A stretch of 19,441 nt of DNA, from the NCBI GenBank assembly GCA_022592445.1, contig JABYQR010000566.1, forward strand, positions 1 to 19,441. The letters are read 5' to 3'. Positions 9,176 to 17,482 of the stretch are shown in pieces (the stretch's first letter is position 1; each line of letters opens with the position of its first letter). The notes under the pieces were generated by a model. That model had not been told where the DNA came from. It saw nothing but the letters and a program-made list of their open reading frames with translations, and made no database searches. The position numbers and the translations under genes are program-made. This DNA is from Cytidiella melzeri (Eukaryota > Basidiomycota > Agaricomycetes > Polyporales > Irpicaceae).

Positions 9176-10238
9176 TCTCCCGCCAGATCACGGTCTTTCC
9201 AATAAGAAGCATTTGGGTGTGAAGGGAAGAAAAGTTTGGCTTACCTATGCCTTCACGGCTAACGCAGACGGCTCTGAAAAGCTTCGTGCATTCATCATCG
9301 GTAAAGCACACAAGCCACGACCTTTCAAGAACAAGACAGGCCCGCAGCTTGGCTTCAACTATACGAGCAATGCGAAGGCCTGGATGACTATTGTGGTGTA
9401 TCAAGAGTGGATACGGCAGTGGGACCGTGATCTAGGCCGGCAGAAGCGCAAGGTCCTCCTTCTTCAGGACAACTTTTCTGGGCATGCTGTTCCTGACGAC
9501 CTGGAGAACATTGAAGTGGTCAATTTCAAGCTGAACCTCATGTTGCACGTCCAACCAATGGACCAAGGTATCATTCGATGTTTCAAAGCTCACTCCCGCT
9601 CCAGATACATCCAGCACGCAGTTGATTGTTATGACCGTGGTGTCACGCCCTCCAAGATCTACGACATCGATCAGCTGGAGGCAATGCGCCTTGCCGAGAC
9701 TGCCTGGCAAGAAGTCGATACAACCACCATCCGACACTGCTGGCACAAAGCCGGAATCCTTCCCTCGTCATTTCCTGATAACTCTCCCACCATCCCTTCA
9801 ATACCTGTTGCATCTCTCATCCACGACACCAACGTGAACCCACTCGTGAGCGCAGAGCAGGATTCGATTTTGAAGGTAGTCGAAGATAACGTCAAAGAAG
9901 CCCTCAACGACCTCATTGCAACTGGCACTCTACAGAGCCGCAACCGGATCGACCTCGAGCACCTGCTCAATCCTGAGGATGAATGTATTGAGGCTATTAT
10001 GGACGGTACAGAGGAGGAGATTTGCGCGGCAGTGTTGGAATCACACAAGGCACGAGAAGATGCACCTATCAATGGCGGCGACGACGACATCGACGACGAC
10101 GCAACTTTCCAAGTGCCGCCCACCCGTAAGGAGGTTCTCAAGGCCGCCGCTATCATTGATCGCTACGTTCGCGACGTGAACGATCCTTCTGCGCGCAAGA
10201 TGGAGGTGTTATTGGGTGCTTTCCGTCACCAACTTTGA

Positions 10239-10478
10239 TTGGACATGTCCCGTTCCACAGTTCCTACTCTAATCACCTCTTACTTTAGCTCTAAATAGAT
10301 CTTTTCATTGCTTACTTTCTCACTGCATTCCGCCATAGAATACCTGTACATTCTATAGACCTACAACGACATTACAGCCCTCTTTAATTTTTTATCGCAC
10401 GATGGGCGCCTATCGTGGGAAATTCCCTCGTACCCCATAACCCCTAATAACCCATACCTCTGGGCCTATCCCGAGGGG
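10239..10478 (+). other. 3' untranslated region of the pogo-like element
   Basis: Between the transposase stop and the right TIR. No ORF is visible, only AT-rich sequence and subterminal CCCATAACCCC motifs. No clear poly(A) signal was identified. Confidence 0.45.
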
Positions 10479-10502
10479 TATGGGTTATGAGGGGTTCAAC
10501 TG
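10479..10502 (-). repeat. right TIR of the pogo-like element
   Basis: Inverted partner of 7793-7816. Subterminal CCCATAACCCC-like motifs precede it at about 10434-10460. A TA duplication follows at 10503. Confidence 0.9.
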
Positions 10503-11218
10503 TACTATGTTTGATACTCAGATTGTCTTAGCAATTCATGTCTGCCCTGCAGAGCTTCAAAATTATGTTGTTGCGCTGTAACTCGTGTGACATAAAGAGC
10601 TCCGTGACGTTACTTGCGCCATTGCGCCTGGCGCAAGGAAAAGATAGAAATGGTGCAAGGACAGCGCTAAATTTGGCACAAGGGTAGAAATGGCGCAAGG
10701 CCAGCGCTAGAATTGGCGCAAGGATAGAAATGGTGAGAAATATATCAGTAAAAACTAGCATTGTATGTTGAGTTGTAATATAGCATAAATAATCCGAGCT
10801 GGGTGTTAATAACATATGCAGTTGACAACACAAACACGACAGTTTCCATAAGAGAGCCAATTGGAAGGTTATGTATGTATGAATGTATCCATGTAGTCTA
10901 TATGTATGCTGCATTGTTTGAACTTGTTGAATGTAGGTTTGTGTGGCCACTAATTGGGTGCTGTATCCACATGTAACTATGTCACTTTCATGTATGCTAC
11001 ATGGTATGGGGTCATAAAACTACACTTGTGGCTGTGGCGTGGCTTCCACTTAGGTGCCACATCTGAGTTGTCTGAATCATTGCCGGCTCATTTTCCTGTG
11101 GTACAGTAAAGGTTTTTGCTGTTGTGTTTGACAACAGCTAGTACATTCTGATTTTTCCATCTCCTTCTCACAGACATAGTTATCAAGATGAAGATGTTTG
11201 GTAAGACTTCAGAGAAAA
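10503..11218. other. gene-free spacer
   Basis: No convincing gene on either strand. It holds a 40-bp tandem repeat at 10645-10734 and a TATG/ATGTATG-rich patch at about 10868-10910. It lies downstream of the PHD pseudogene and just right of the pogo-like element. Confidence 0.5.
10645..10734. repeat. 40-bp tandem repeat, two units plus a partial third
   Basis: Units start TAGAAATGG(T/C)GCAAGG at 10645 and 10685, with a partial third at 10725. The two full units differ at a handful of positions. A partial related piece precedes them (GGCGCAAGG at about 10630). Confidence 0.75.
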
Positions 11219-11368
11219 CTATTGTACAGTGTTGCGTGCAACTTTGGCCATTACTTGTCTGGGAACAACACAAATTTTTCTTTTTTGTTCATTCTGACTC
11301 TCGGCAAGTGGCTCTGATCTTGGGGCTTGTGTGTCTGCAGCCAATTTGGGAGCATAATTTGGATAACA

Positions 11369-11428
11369 CTACAGCAGATTTAGGTAAGCTGAAAATTTGA
11401 TAAATGATGCTATACTCATCTTTAGTAC
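11369..11428 (-). other. last intron of the PHD-finger pseudogene
   Basis: GTACTA donor after ...NEDE and CTGTAG acceptor before CYPNYAPK, phase 0, 60 bp. Reading through instead gives a 23-residue tail ending in TAG. Confidence 0.6.
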
Positions 11429-12121
11429 CTCATCCTCATTGTCGGGGTAGAAATCACCATGATTCCAATGTGATGGCAGACCTGCATATGGATCCCAGAT
11501 CTCCTGATGTTCTCCTGCATCTAGCTTCCACTGATGCCATCCAGCAATGCCTGCCTCACGCGACCTCTTAAACAAACGCTCTTCAAACGAAGTCAGGCAT
11601 TCATGGTCTACATCAACTTGGAACCAATCTTCCTCATTATTTCTCTGATACTCCCATGCGCGTTTGAGAGAATACACTTCCAGTTCTGCTCCATCAAGGT
11701 GTTCTGGATATGTGGGTTCATCCTGAATATCAAATCGCCGATGGTAAGCAATGACCAGAGTGGCTGCATGTGCATTCATTGCTGAGCCTTCCCATTTCTC
11801 TCTTGTAACTTCTGCCTCTGGTATGTGTGAGACAATCCAGTTCACAATCTGGCCCTGCTCTGCAATATCAAGACCTCCGTAGAATGGCACCATGCCTTGT
11901 TGCTCAGCTTCAAAGTTCTGCTGGTTGCTTTCAGCTGCTTCAATGGAATATCTGCAAGCTGGCAGATCTGGAAAGCTTTGGAATCCTTGCAAAAGTATGT
12001 GTTGTGATAGATCAACATGTGGGAAGAGTATATTGTTGATCTCATCAGTCGGATATTGGTGAGTGTTGTAGAGTAGTTCTTCATCCTTTAGGATTTCATG
12101 GGCATGGAGCCATTGGCCAAG

Positions 12122-12171
12122 CTGTGGTACTACAGGTTAAATCATGTATATAACCAAGTGCAGATACTTAC
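12122..12171 (-). other. intron in the PHD-finger pseudogene
   Basis: GTAAGT donor and CCACAG acceptor, 50 bp, phase 0. It joins KQQEIR to LGQWLHAHEILKDEE. Both flanking exons are open. Confidence 0.75.
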
Positions 12172-12522
12172 CCGTATTTCTTGCTGTTTGTCTCTGTCAT
12201 TCCATAGCTCATCTACAATGTTGCTCTCTGAAATTTGTGAGTCTCCTGGTGGTGGTAGTGTAGCATCACTTGGAAAGATACTGTGCCACCACCAATGGAC
12301 CCTCCAGTGGACAATGCCCTGTTTCTCAGGTGGCACAATCTTGGCAAGCAAACGGACTGGATAATAGAACTCTCTATAACAGGCTAGAGCACCTTTTCCT
12401 GGACTTGATAATAGAAGGCTTGTCAGGTTTCCACATTGGATTGTTGGGCAAAAAGACCATACAGTAAGCGGTTGGCTAATTTCAAGCGTGGCTTTTTGGC
12501 AGAGAACTTCTGTTTCTTCTGA

Positions 12523-12571
12523 CTAATCTAACAGTGAGTTGAGTGACTGCAATAGCATGAGCAACACACAC
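12523..12571 (-). other. intron after the PHD finger
   Basis: GTGTGT donor and GATTAG acceptor, 49 bp. It links the last PHD cysteines (CYICDIC) to the basic QKKQKF segment in frame. Confidence 0.5.
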
Positions 12572-12955
12572 CTTAACATTAATGTGCCACATATATCACA
12601 AATGTAACAAAGCCACTGCTGCAAAGCTGTAATGCTACTTGCTGCACCGTTGCGCTGACATGCAATATGAGATCAGCACTCACATTGGCTACATTGAATT
12701 ACAGGAAGACCATTTGACGGACTTGCAATGTTTCCGTCACCTTTTGTTTCACATTGGCAATCCATAGGCATTGGAGATGGTGGTGGAGACGACAGGGAAG
12801 ATGGTTGTGAGTTGGGATTGATGGGATGGAAATGGATGGTTAGCCCCCTGGCTTTTACTGGTAACACCGTGAGCAGAACACCTTGCAAGGGTGACCTTGT
12901 CGTCCAAGTCCAGCTCAGAGGATGAGTCACTGTCTTGTACCATGGTGCTAGCATT

Positions 12956-13688
12956 TGTCACGGAGATGGAGCTTGACGCAGCAACTTGGGACACGAAGTG
13001 GAAGACGACAACGAGTTGGTGGCAGGCATGTAGCACAATTCTCTCACCAACTATAAACCTTATGCAGATATCTAGCCCAGTAAAGACCAAGTTAGTATTC
13101 ATACTACCTGCTATGTAGTACAAGAGGGGTTTTGCTTACCTAGCCCAGTAAAGACCAAGAGGTTGAGATGGGGGGCTAGGAGCGTACATGCAGCTGTGTA
13201 TATATACTTCAGGGACCTGCGCACAGACCATGTTAAGGGCAGGCTTTGCAAGAAGCCGTGTGAACAAAGAACAATAGAACTACATAAAGGAGAACAATAG
13301 CTATTGTCTAGACTTTGCCAAGAACTCTACTCGTGAGAGAATCTATCTAAAAGGAGACCAACTATTGTATTCCATTCCCACACCTGTGAGAACATTCTTC
13401 CATAAAGAGAACAATAGGGAAAGAACAAAAGGAGTCCATGTGAACAGTATCTATGACGTCAAACCCTAGCTATGGGCTGAGCCATGTGGTGGTCTTACAT
13501 AAGCTGGTTCACGTGCCAGTGTGACGTAGCAGCAAGTAATGTGACCATGTGGAGCATCTAAGTCACATGATACAGGCGCTTAATAGACATGTGCAGAGAG
13601 GGTTGCAACCAGGTAGAAACTGGAGTTTTAACGATAAAAACAAGAGTTAAATTGCAAAAAATAAGGGCTAGTCGGGCCATCCACGACA
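12956..13688 (-). mobile_element. solo LTR of the gypsy-2 family inserted in the PHD-finger gene
   Basis: 733 bp, beginning TGTCACGG and ending CCACGACA on the plus strand, so both termini read TGTC(A/G)(C/T)GG inward. A perfect 5-bp duplication GCATT flanks it (12951-12955 and 13689-13693). It aligns along its whole length with the gypsy-2 3' LTR at 16562-17317, roughly 85-90 percent by eye with some weaker stretches. There is no internal retrotransposon sequence, as expected after LTR-LTR recombination. Excising it with one duplication copy rejoins the PHD gene in frame. In the transcription sense it has TATATA at 13204-13199 and a CRE palindrome TGACGTCA at 13454-13461. Confidence 0.93.
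13072..13139 (-). other. putative intron within the solo LTR
   Basis: Minus strand GTAAGC donor, TACTAAC branch motif (13097-13091) and CTAG acceptor, 68 bp. The 20-bp word ending GGGCTAG lies both just before the donor (13159-13140) and at the acceptor (13091-13072). The same arrangement is present in the gypsy-2 LTR. Confidence 0.5.
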
Positions 13689-14154
13689 GCATTGACCAGT
13701 GGATTTTGAGTGTCTAGTGATTTACGAGGTGCTGGTGTGGCTCCTTTGAATATGAACTCCCATTTTCTAGAACTAGAGCAACTCCAGTCTTCTATCCACC
13801 ACCAGTCCTTGAAGGGCATTTCTTCAAAGAGTGAGTCTGGCATGAGGTCAACATGAGGAGCAGCTGAGCTGATCTACAAAACATAGGAGGAATCTGCAAG
13901 TTGTGTAAATGAAGAGCATTGGTTTTACAAGTTGAGGCAACAACAAGAGACAAGAAAAGAAATATAGTGCAACAGAGGCATATGTAGAATCCTGTGAGTC
14001 CTTGGTGCGTCCTCAGCAATGAGTTGCGTGATTTTGCAGAGATTGTCAGGAAAGCAATGAGAAACACGAGATGGATTCTTCAAGAGTTGCACAGAGTGAG
14101 TGGGAATTGTTGTTGATTCAAAGTTCTTGGGATTTTTCCCCATACAATGTACCA

Positions 14155-14162
14155 CTTATATA
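14155..14162 (-). promoter_or_regulatory. possible TATA box of the PHD-finger gene
   Basis: TATATAAG on the minus strand. It is only about 12 bases before the ATG at 14143, closer than usual. Either the true start codon is further in or the box is coincidental. Confidence 0.25.
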
Positions 14163-14470
14163 CCAGGCTCCTACCCAGCCGTCCTTTTGAGCGTCGGAGG
14201 CTATGTCTCGAGAACTTAACTAGATAAACAATAAACAACATAAACCAATTATAGACATGTATCAATGATGTGCTTATATAATAGAATTACCAAAAAAAGA
14301 AATACATCAATATTCCAAACCTTAATCCTCCAACGCTCTCTAGGATGACTGGCACCAAACAACTGTAAATAGCGGGCTCCGGTGACAAAACGCCCGGAAT
14401 TCCTCCATTTAGAAGAGATCACCGTTGCGCGCAGCTCCTCAGCAAGAAGGCAGGAATAATCAAAAAAATT
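14163..14470. other. intergenic region between the head-to-head PHD and RecQ-like genes
   Basis: About 300 bp without an ORF of note; AT-rich at 14220-14330. It would hold promoters for both genes. No repeat, RNA gene or insertion is seen. Confidence 0.45.
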
Positions 14471-14812
14471 TTGTCTGTCTCAATGTCGCGTCCCTCGCGT
14501 GCGGAACTTATCTGTCCAAGAGTCCCAACGCTTCAGACAATCCAAGACAAGGGTAAAATCTTTTTGGGAGCAGGCCGTGTCTTTGGCAGCCAGAACTCGA
14601 TTGAGCTATCCTCCATGGCGCAAAAGATGTCCTTGCAGTCTCCGGGACATGGTCTCACCTTCTGGCTCCCGTTACTGTTTTGCCCAGAGGGTATGCAAAT
14701 TTTTATAACCCCTCTCAATATTCTTGGCGCACAGAACCAAGCGCAGCTGCAAGCCAAGGGGATCAACGCAATATCGGTCGACGCGCAAACCGTATTGCCG
14801 CAGGTCATCCAG

Positions 14813-14876
14813 GTTTGTCTGTATTGAAAAACCGGAGACATTGATCAGTACTCAGTTTGAATGCACCGGCACTCAG
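14813..14876 (+). other. intron 1 of the RecQ-like helicase
   Basis: GTTTGT donor, ACTCAG acceptor, 64 bp, phase 0. It joins LPQVIQ to DITARYRVVIVN. An unspliced transcript stops at 14825. Confidence 0.7.
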
Positions 14877-15518
14877 GACATTACCGCGAGATACCGAGTC
14901 GTCATTGTCAATCTGGAGCTGGCATCAGCGAACCGCTGCCCATTCGAAAAACTCTGGAGAGATTGTACCTTTGTGTCGAAGATCATCAGCATTGTATGGG
15001 ACGAGGCCCATTGTATCAGCACATGGGGCGCAATTCGAAAGGAATATGCGGAGGCGGGTCGGCTTCAAAGCTTGCTTGTAGAGGAGGTGCCGTATATAGT
15101 CGTTTCGGCCACATTACCTGAAAAAATGCTGAAAGATGTTATGTCAACTCTCAAAATGGAACCAGAAAAAACCGTGAAGATTTTGCGGTCAAACGACCAC
15201 CCGAATGTTTACCTCAGCGTTTGCAAGATATGCCACTCGTTGAAGAGCTACAAAGATCTCCACTTCTTAATCCCAGAGAACTGGACACCGGGTGTGAAAC
15301 TTCCCAAGTTTCTTCTTTTCTTTGATAGTATCCAGGAGTCCGTAGATGCAACCAAGTCGCTGTGGAACAAGATGCCTGAGGAACTGCAACATCGTGTTGT
15401 GTGGTTCAACTCACACATGACACCGCAATTTTGGGAGCGGACCACGGACGTGTTCAAGGAGTCCGGTCCAGATTCCGAAGGTCCATACATAATAGGCTGC
15501 ACGGACTCGTTTGGATTA

Positions 15519-15567
15519 GTGAGTGATGGACATGTCACGCGCGGATTTGAACTTACCTGGGCCCTAG
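15519..15567 (+). other. intron 2 of the RecQ-like helicase
   Basis: GTGAGT donor, CCCTAG acceptor, 49 bp, phase 0. Removal creates the motif V stretch FGL|GVNIPDVD. Confidence 0.85.
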
Positions 15568-16093
15568 GGAGTCAACATTCCAGACGTTGACTTTGTTGGC
15601 CAATGGTGTGCTACGTGCAACATGAACACCCTTTGGCAACGCTTAAAACGTGTTGGGCGTGGGCCAGGCACCGAGGGAGTGGCAGTTTTGTTTGCAGAGT
15701 CCAAGTACTTCAATGACAGTTGCGCAAAAGCTGCCAAAGCTGCGGAAGTGAAGAATTGAGTCAAAGAAGCGAGGGCTCACAAAGCTGAAAAATGAAAGCG
15801 ACCACTTACGGAACTCAACGCCGAGTCAACGAATTGTCTCTGCGCAGACAACCTGCCAGCACCTGCCGCCACAGCCACGAACGGAAACGACAGTGTTCTC
15901 TCTGTGTACGAAGCCCTCAGAGTTGAGTATCATCAGTCTGCTGCAGGCATCAGCGCGAAGCAGGTAACATCAGGCAAGATCTCTCACCATGTGGATATTG
16001 TTCCTGAGATGGACAACCTGATCAACGCGCTCACTTGCCCATTTTGTTGCTACCGCGTGCCTATCATAGTGTTCTACCAAAACAATAGAAGAG

Positions 16094-16155
16094 GTGAGTG
16101 GCGTCCAGCAAGACGTCGAAACAAGCAATAAGTCAACACTTACATAAATTGGCAG
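16094..16155 (+). other. intron 3 of the RecQ-like helicase
   Basis: GTGAGT donor, GGCAG acceptor, 62 bp, phase 1. It joins YQNNRR to VPNHLQCAE across the cysteine-rich part. Confidence 0.8.
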
Positions 16156-16561
16156 TTCCCAATCATCTCCAATGCGCGGAAACTCCCACCAGGTGCAGGC
16201 GCTGCAACTTATCCCAGTCCGCCGTGTGCTGCGACCTCTGCAACAACAAGTCAGACTCCCCCAGCGACATCTTCATAAAGCTTGTGCCTCCTCTCACGGA
16301 GATGGAGGCAAACTCTGATCATGGCCCATCGGTTGGCCGTGCCTCTCGCTTACCCAAGTACACTATGACATCCTCCGACTTCGCCCTTCGCGCCAAACTC
16401 GACAACTTCCGCTGCCAAAACATGCTGAAATTCTACGGGTATGCTCAGTCAAAAAATATGGGACCTACTGACATCATGTGCGACAACACGCTCAAGCGTA
16501 TCGCGTTGTGCGCGCGATTCAGGAAGCTCGTATCGCCGGAGAACTTTCGAAGAGAGGTCCC

Positions 16562-17317
16562 TGACACGGAGACAGGGCTCGACGTGACAAACAGGGACAC
16601 GATGTGGATGACGACGAGGAGGTGGTGGCAGGCGTGAAGCACAATGCGTTCACCAGCTATCAAACTTATTCAGAAATCTAGCCCAGTAAAGACCAAGTTA
16701 GTATTCTGACTACCAGCTATGTAGTACAGAGGGGATTTGCTTACCTAGCCCAGTAAAGACCAAGAGGTCGAGATGGGGGCTAGGAGCGTACATGCAGCAG
16801 TATATATAGACTTCAGGGACCTGCGCACAGACCATGTTGAGGGCAGGCTTTGCAAGAACCCGTGTGAACGAAGAACAAAAGAACTACCTAAAGGAGAACA
16901 ATAGCTATTGTCTAGTCCTTGCCAAGAACTCTACCCGTGAGAGAATCTATCTAAAAGGAGACCAACTATTGTATTCCATTCCCACACCTGTGAGAACATC
17001 CTTCCATAAAGAGAACAATAGGGAAAGAACAATAAGGAGCCCATGTGGACGTCATTTATGACATCAAACCCTAGCTATGGGCTGAGCCATGTGTCTGTAG
17101 CCATGTGGTCTTACTTAAGCTAAGTCACATGCCAGTGTGACGTAGTAGCAAGTAATGTGACCGTGTGGAGCGTCTAAGCCACGTGATACGGGCGCTTAAT
17201 AGACGTGCAAAGGAGTTTATGCAGAGAGAATTGAAACTAGGTTGTAGCCCGGAGTTTTACAGATAAAAACAAGAGGTAAATTGCGAAAATTAAGGGCTAG
17301 TCAGGCCATCCATGACA
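16562..17317 (-). repeat. 3' LTR of gypsy-2 (756 bp)
   Basis: In the transcription sense it starts TGTCATGGATGG right after the polypurine tract and ends CCGTGTCA. It aligns end to end with the solo LTR at 12956-13688. TATATATA at 16808-16801 places the transcript start near 16775 and R/U5 between there and 16562. TGACATCA at 17059-17066 occupies the place of TGACGTCA in the solo LTR. Confidence 0.92.
16678..16744 (-). other. putative spliceosomal intron in the R/U5 part of the gypsy-2 LTR, flanked by 20-bp direct repeats
   Basis: Minus strand GTAAGC donor at 16744, perfect TACTAAC branch motif at 16703-16697 and CTAG acceptor ending at 16678, 67 bp in all. The 20-bp word at 16764-16745 (end of the upstream exon) is repeated at 16697-16678 (end of the intron). 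The solo LTR has the same arrangement, and the repeat is unchanged there although other positions differ. Confidence 0.5.
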
Positions 17318-17330
17318 TTACCCCCCTCCT
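17318..17330 (-). other. polypurine tract of gypsy-2
   Basis: The minus strand reads AGGAGGGGGG followed by TAA and then the LTR start TGTCATGG. This is the usual second-strand priming site just inside a 3' LTR, and it fixes the orientation and LTR border. Confidence 0.85.
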
Positions 17331-17482
17331 AAAATCGAGCGTCCTCGCGAAGCATCACTGTGCTGTGGTGATAGAGGTCTTCTACCTGTCTACAGGGATT
17401 CAGCAGAATTGCCCCGATTGTCTAGTCAGAAGGATGCTAGGAAGTTTCTCCCCTTCTGGTGTCGTTGACTCGACGTTACCCG
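17331..17482 (-). other. 3' untranslated region of gypsy-2
   Basis: About 150 bp between the pol stop and the polypurine tract, with no ORF of note. Confidence 0.6.

Larger units (their letters stand above)
8148..10238 (+). pseudogene. pogo-type transposase (CENP-B HTH + DDE_1), three exons, one premature stop
   Basis: Exons 8148-8448, 8510-9125 and 9176-10238 join to 660 codons in one frame. The introns are GTAAGC...TTCAG (61 bp) and GTACGT...AAAG (50 bp). The junction reads KRK|R at the first intron, a nuclear-localisation-like cluster, and FYV|LPPDHGLSNKK at the second. Domains: an N-terminal HTH (about NQRIEILDWHHENGG to KNKVRWRQ), a CENP-B-type HTH (MMDLWVTQAM to WLSRYKTYMGL) and a DDE_1 catalytic domain. 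The domain has Asp in FNMDETG, Asp in LLLQDNFSGH and Asp in HVQPMDQGII. The last two are separated by 30 residues, the pogo DD30D pattern. The acidic tail has GGDDDIDDD. The only lesion seen is TAA at 8220-8222 after 24 codons, a likely CAA-to-TAA change. Translation from a downstream ATG would lose part of the N terminus. Confidence 0.9.
7793..10502 (+). mobile_element. pogo/Fot1-like DNA transposon, full length (2,710 bp)
   Basis: The ends are inverted repeats starting CAGTTGA(G/A)CCCCTCATAACC and flanked by TA at 7791-7792 and 10503-10504, as expected for Tc1/mariner-pogo insertions. One transposase gene of the CENP-B/DDE_1 type fills the interior in the plus direction. Both ends also carry extra copies of CCCATAACCCC, which may be transposase-binding sites. 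The element looks young apart from one premature stop in the transposase. Confidence 0.93.
11219..14143 (-). pseudogene. PHD-finger protein gene, multi-exon, broken and split by a solo LTR
   Basis: Minus strand. The N-terminal part starts near ATG 14143 (MGKNPKNFEST..., later RVSHCFPDNLCKITQL). An exon at 13873-13694 (PDSLFEEMPFKDWWWIEDW) runs into the solo LTR and resumes in frame at 12950 (STMVQDSDSSSELDLDDK). A frameshift follows at about 12800-12900. Next is a C4HC3 PHD finger: CQC, then CSQC, then HIAC, then CYIC. The expected tryptophan before the histidine is TGA (12675-12673). After an intron (12571-12523) comes a basic stretch (QKKQKFSAKKPR) and a second frameshift. GKGALACYREFYYPVRLLAK and HWRVHWWWHSIF follow, then an intron (12171-12122), a 231-codon exon (12121-11429), an intron (11428-11369) and a last 50-codon exon ending TAG at 11219. 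PHD fingers usually read histone H3 tails. The C-terminal domain is unknown to me. The exact exon between 13930 and 13874 is unresolved. Confidence 0.72.
14471..16561 (+). pseudogene. RecQ-like DNA helicase, four visible exons, truncated by gypsy-2
   Basis: Exons up to 14812, 14877-15518, 15568-16093 and 16156-16561; introns are 64, 49 and 62 bp and all keep frame. Order of motifs: a damaged Walker A (KDVLAVSGT readable at about 14619-14649 but the GKT step missing), FWLPLLFCPEGM, IVWDEAHCISTWG (DEAH box), VVSATLP (motif III), GCTDSFGL|GVNIPDVDFVGQW (motif V) and WQRLKRVGRGPG (motif VI). The C-terminal part has paired cysteines (CPFCC, then QCAETPTRCRRC and CCDLCN), a possible zinc-binding region. 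Two TGA stops (15757-15759 and 15793-15795) interrupt exon 3, each one transition from CGA. The N terminus before 14600 is unreadable through frameshifts. At 16561 the frame enters the gypsy-2 LTR. RecQ helicases unwind DNA 3' to 5'; this copy cannot hydrolyse ATP normally. Confidence 0.88.

Noticed and set aside
9671..10156. 161-codon minus-strand frame opposite the transposase
   Set aside because: Antisense shadow of the transposase C-terminal exon.
10528..10950. 140-codon minus-strand frame across the spacer
   Set aside because: It overlaps the 40-bp tandem repeat, lacks any domain, and has residues typical of translated AT-rich spacer.
12749..13123. 124-codon minus-strand frame starting inside the solo LTR
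   Set aside because: A chance fusion of LTR sequence with the interrupted PHD-gene exon; the LTR part is not protein-coding.
16562..16672. Apparent helicase C-terminal tail (GHDVDDDEEVVAG...) shared by this region and 12956-13070
   Set aside because: Both copies lie within LTRs as fixed by the GCATT duplication and the polypurine tract. The similarity comes from LTR homology, not from a duplicated helicase exon.
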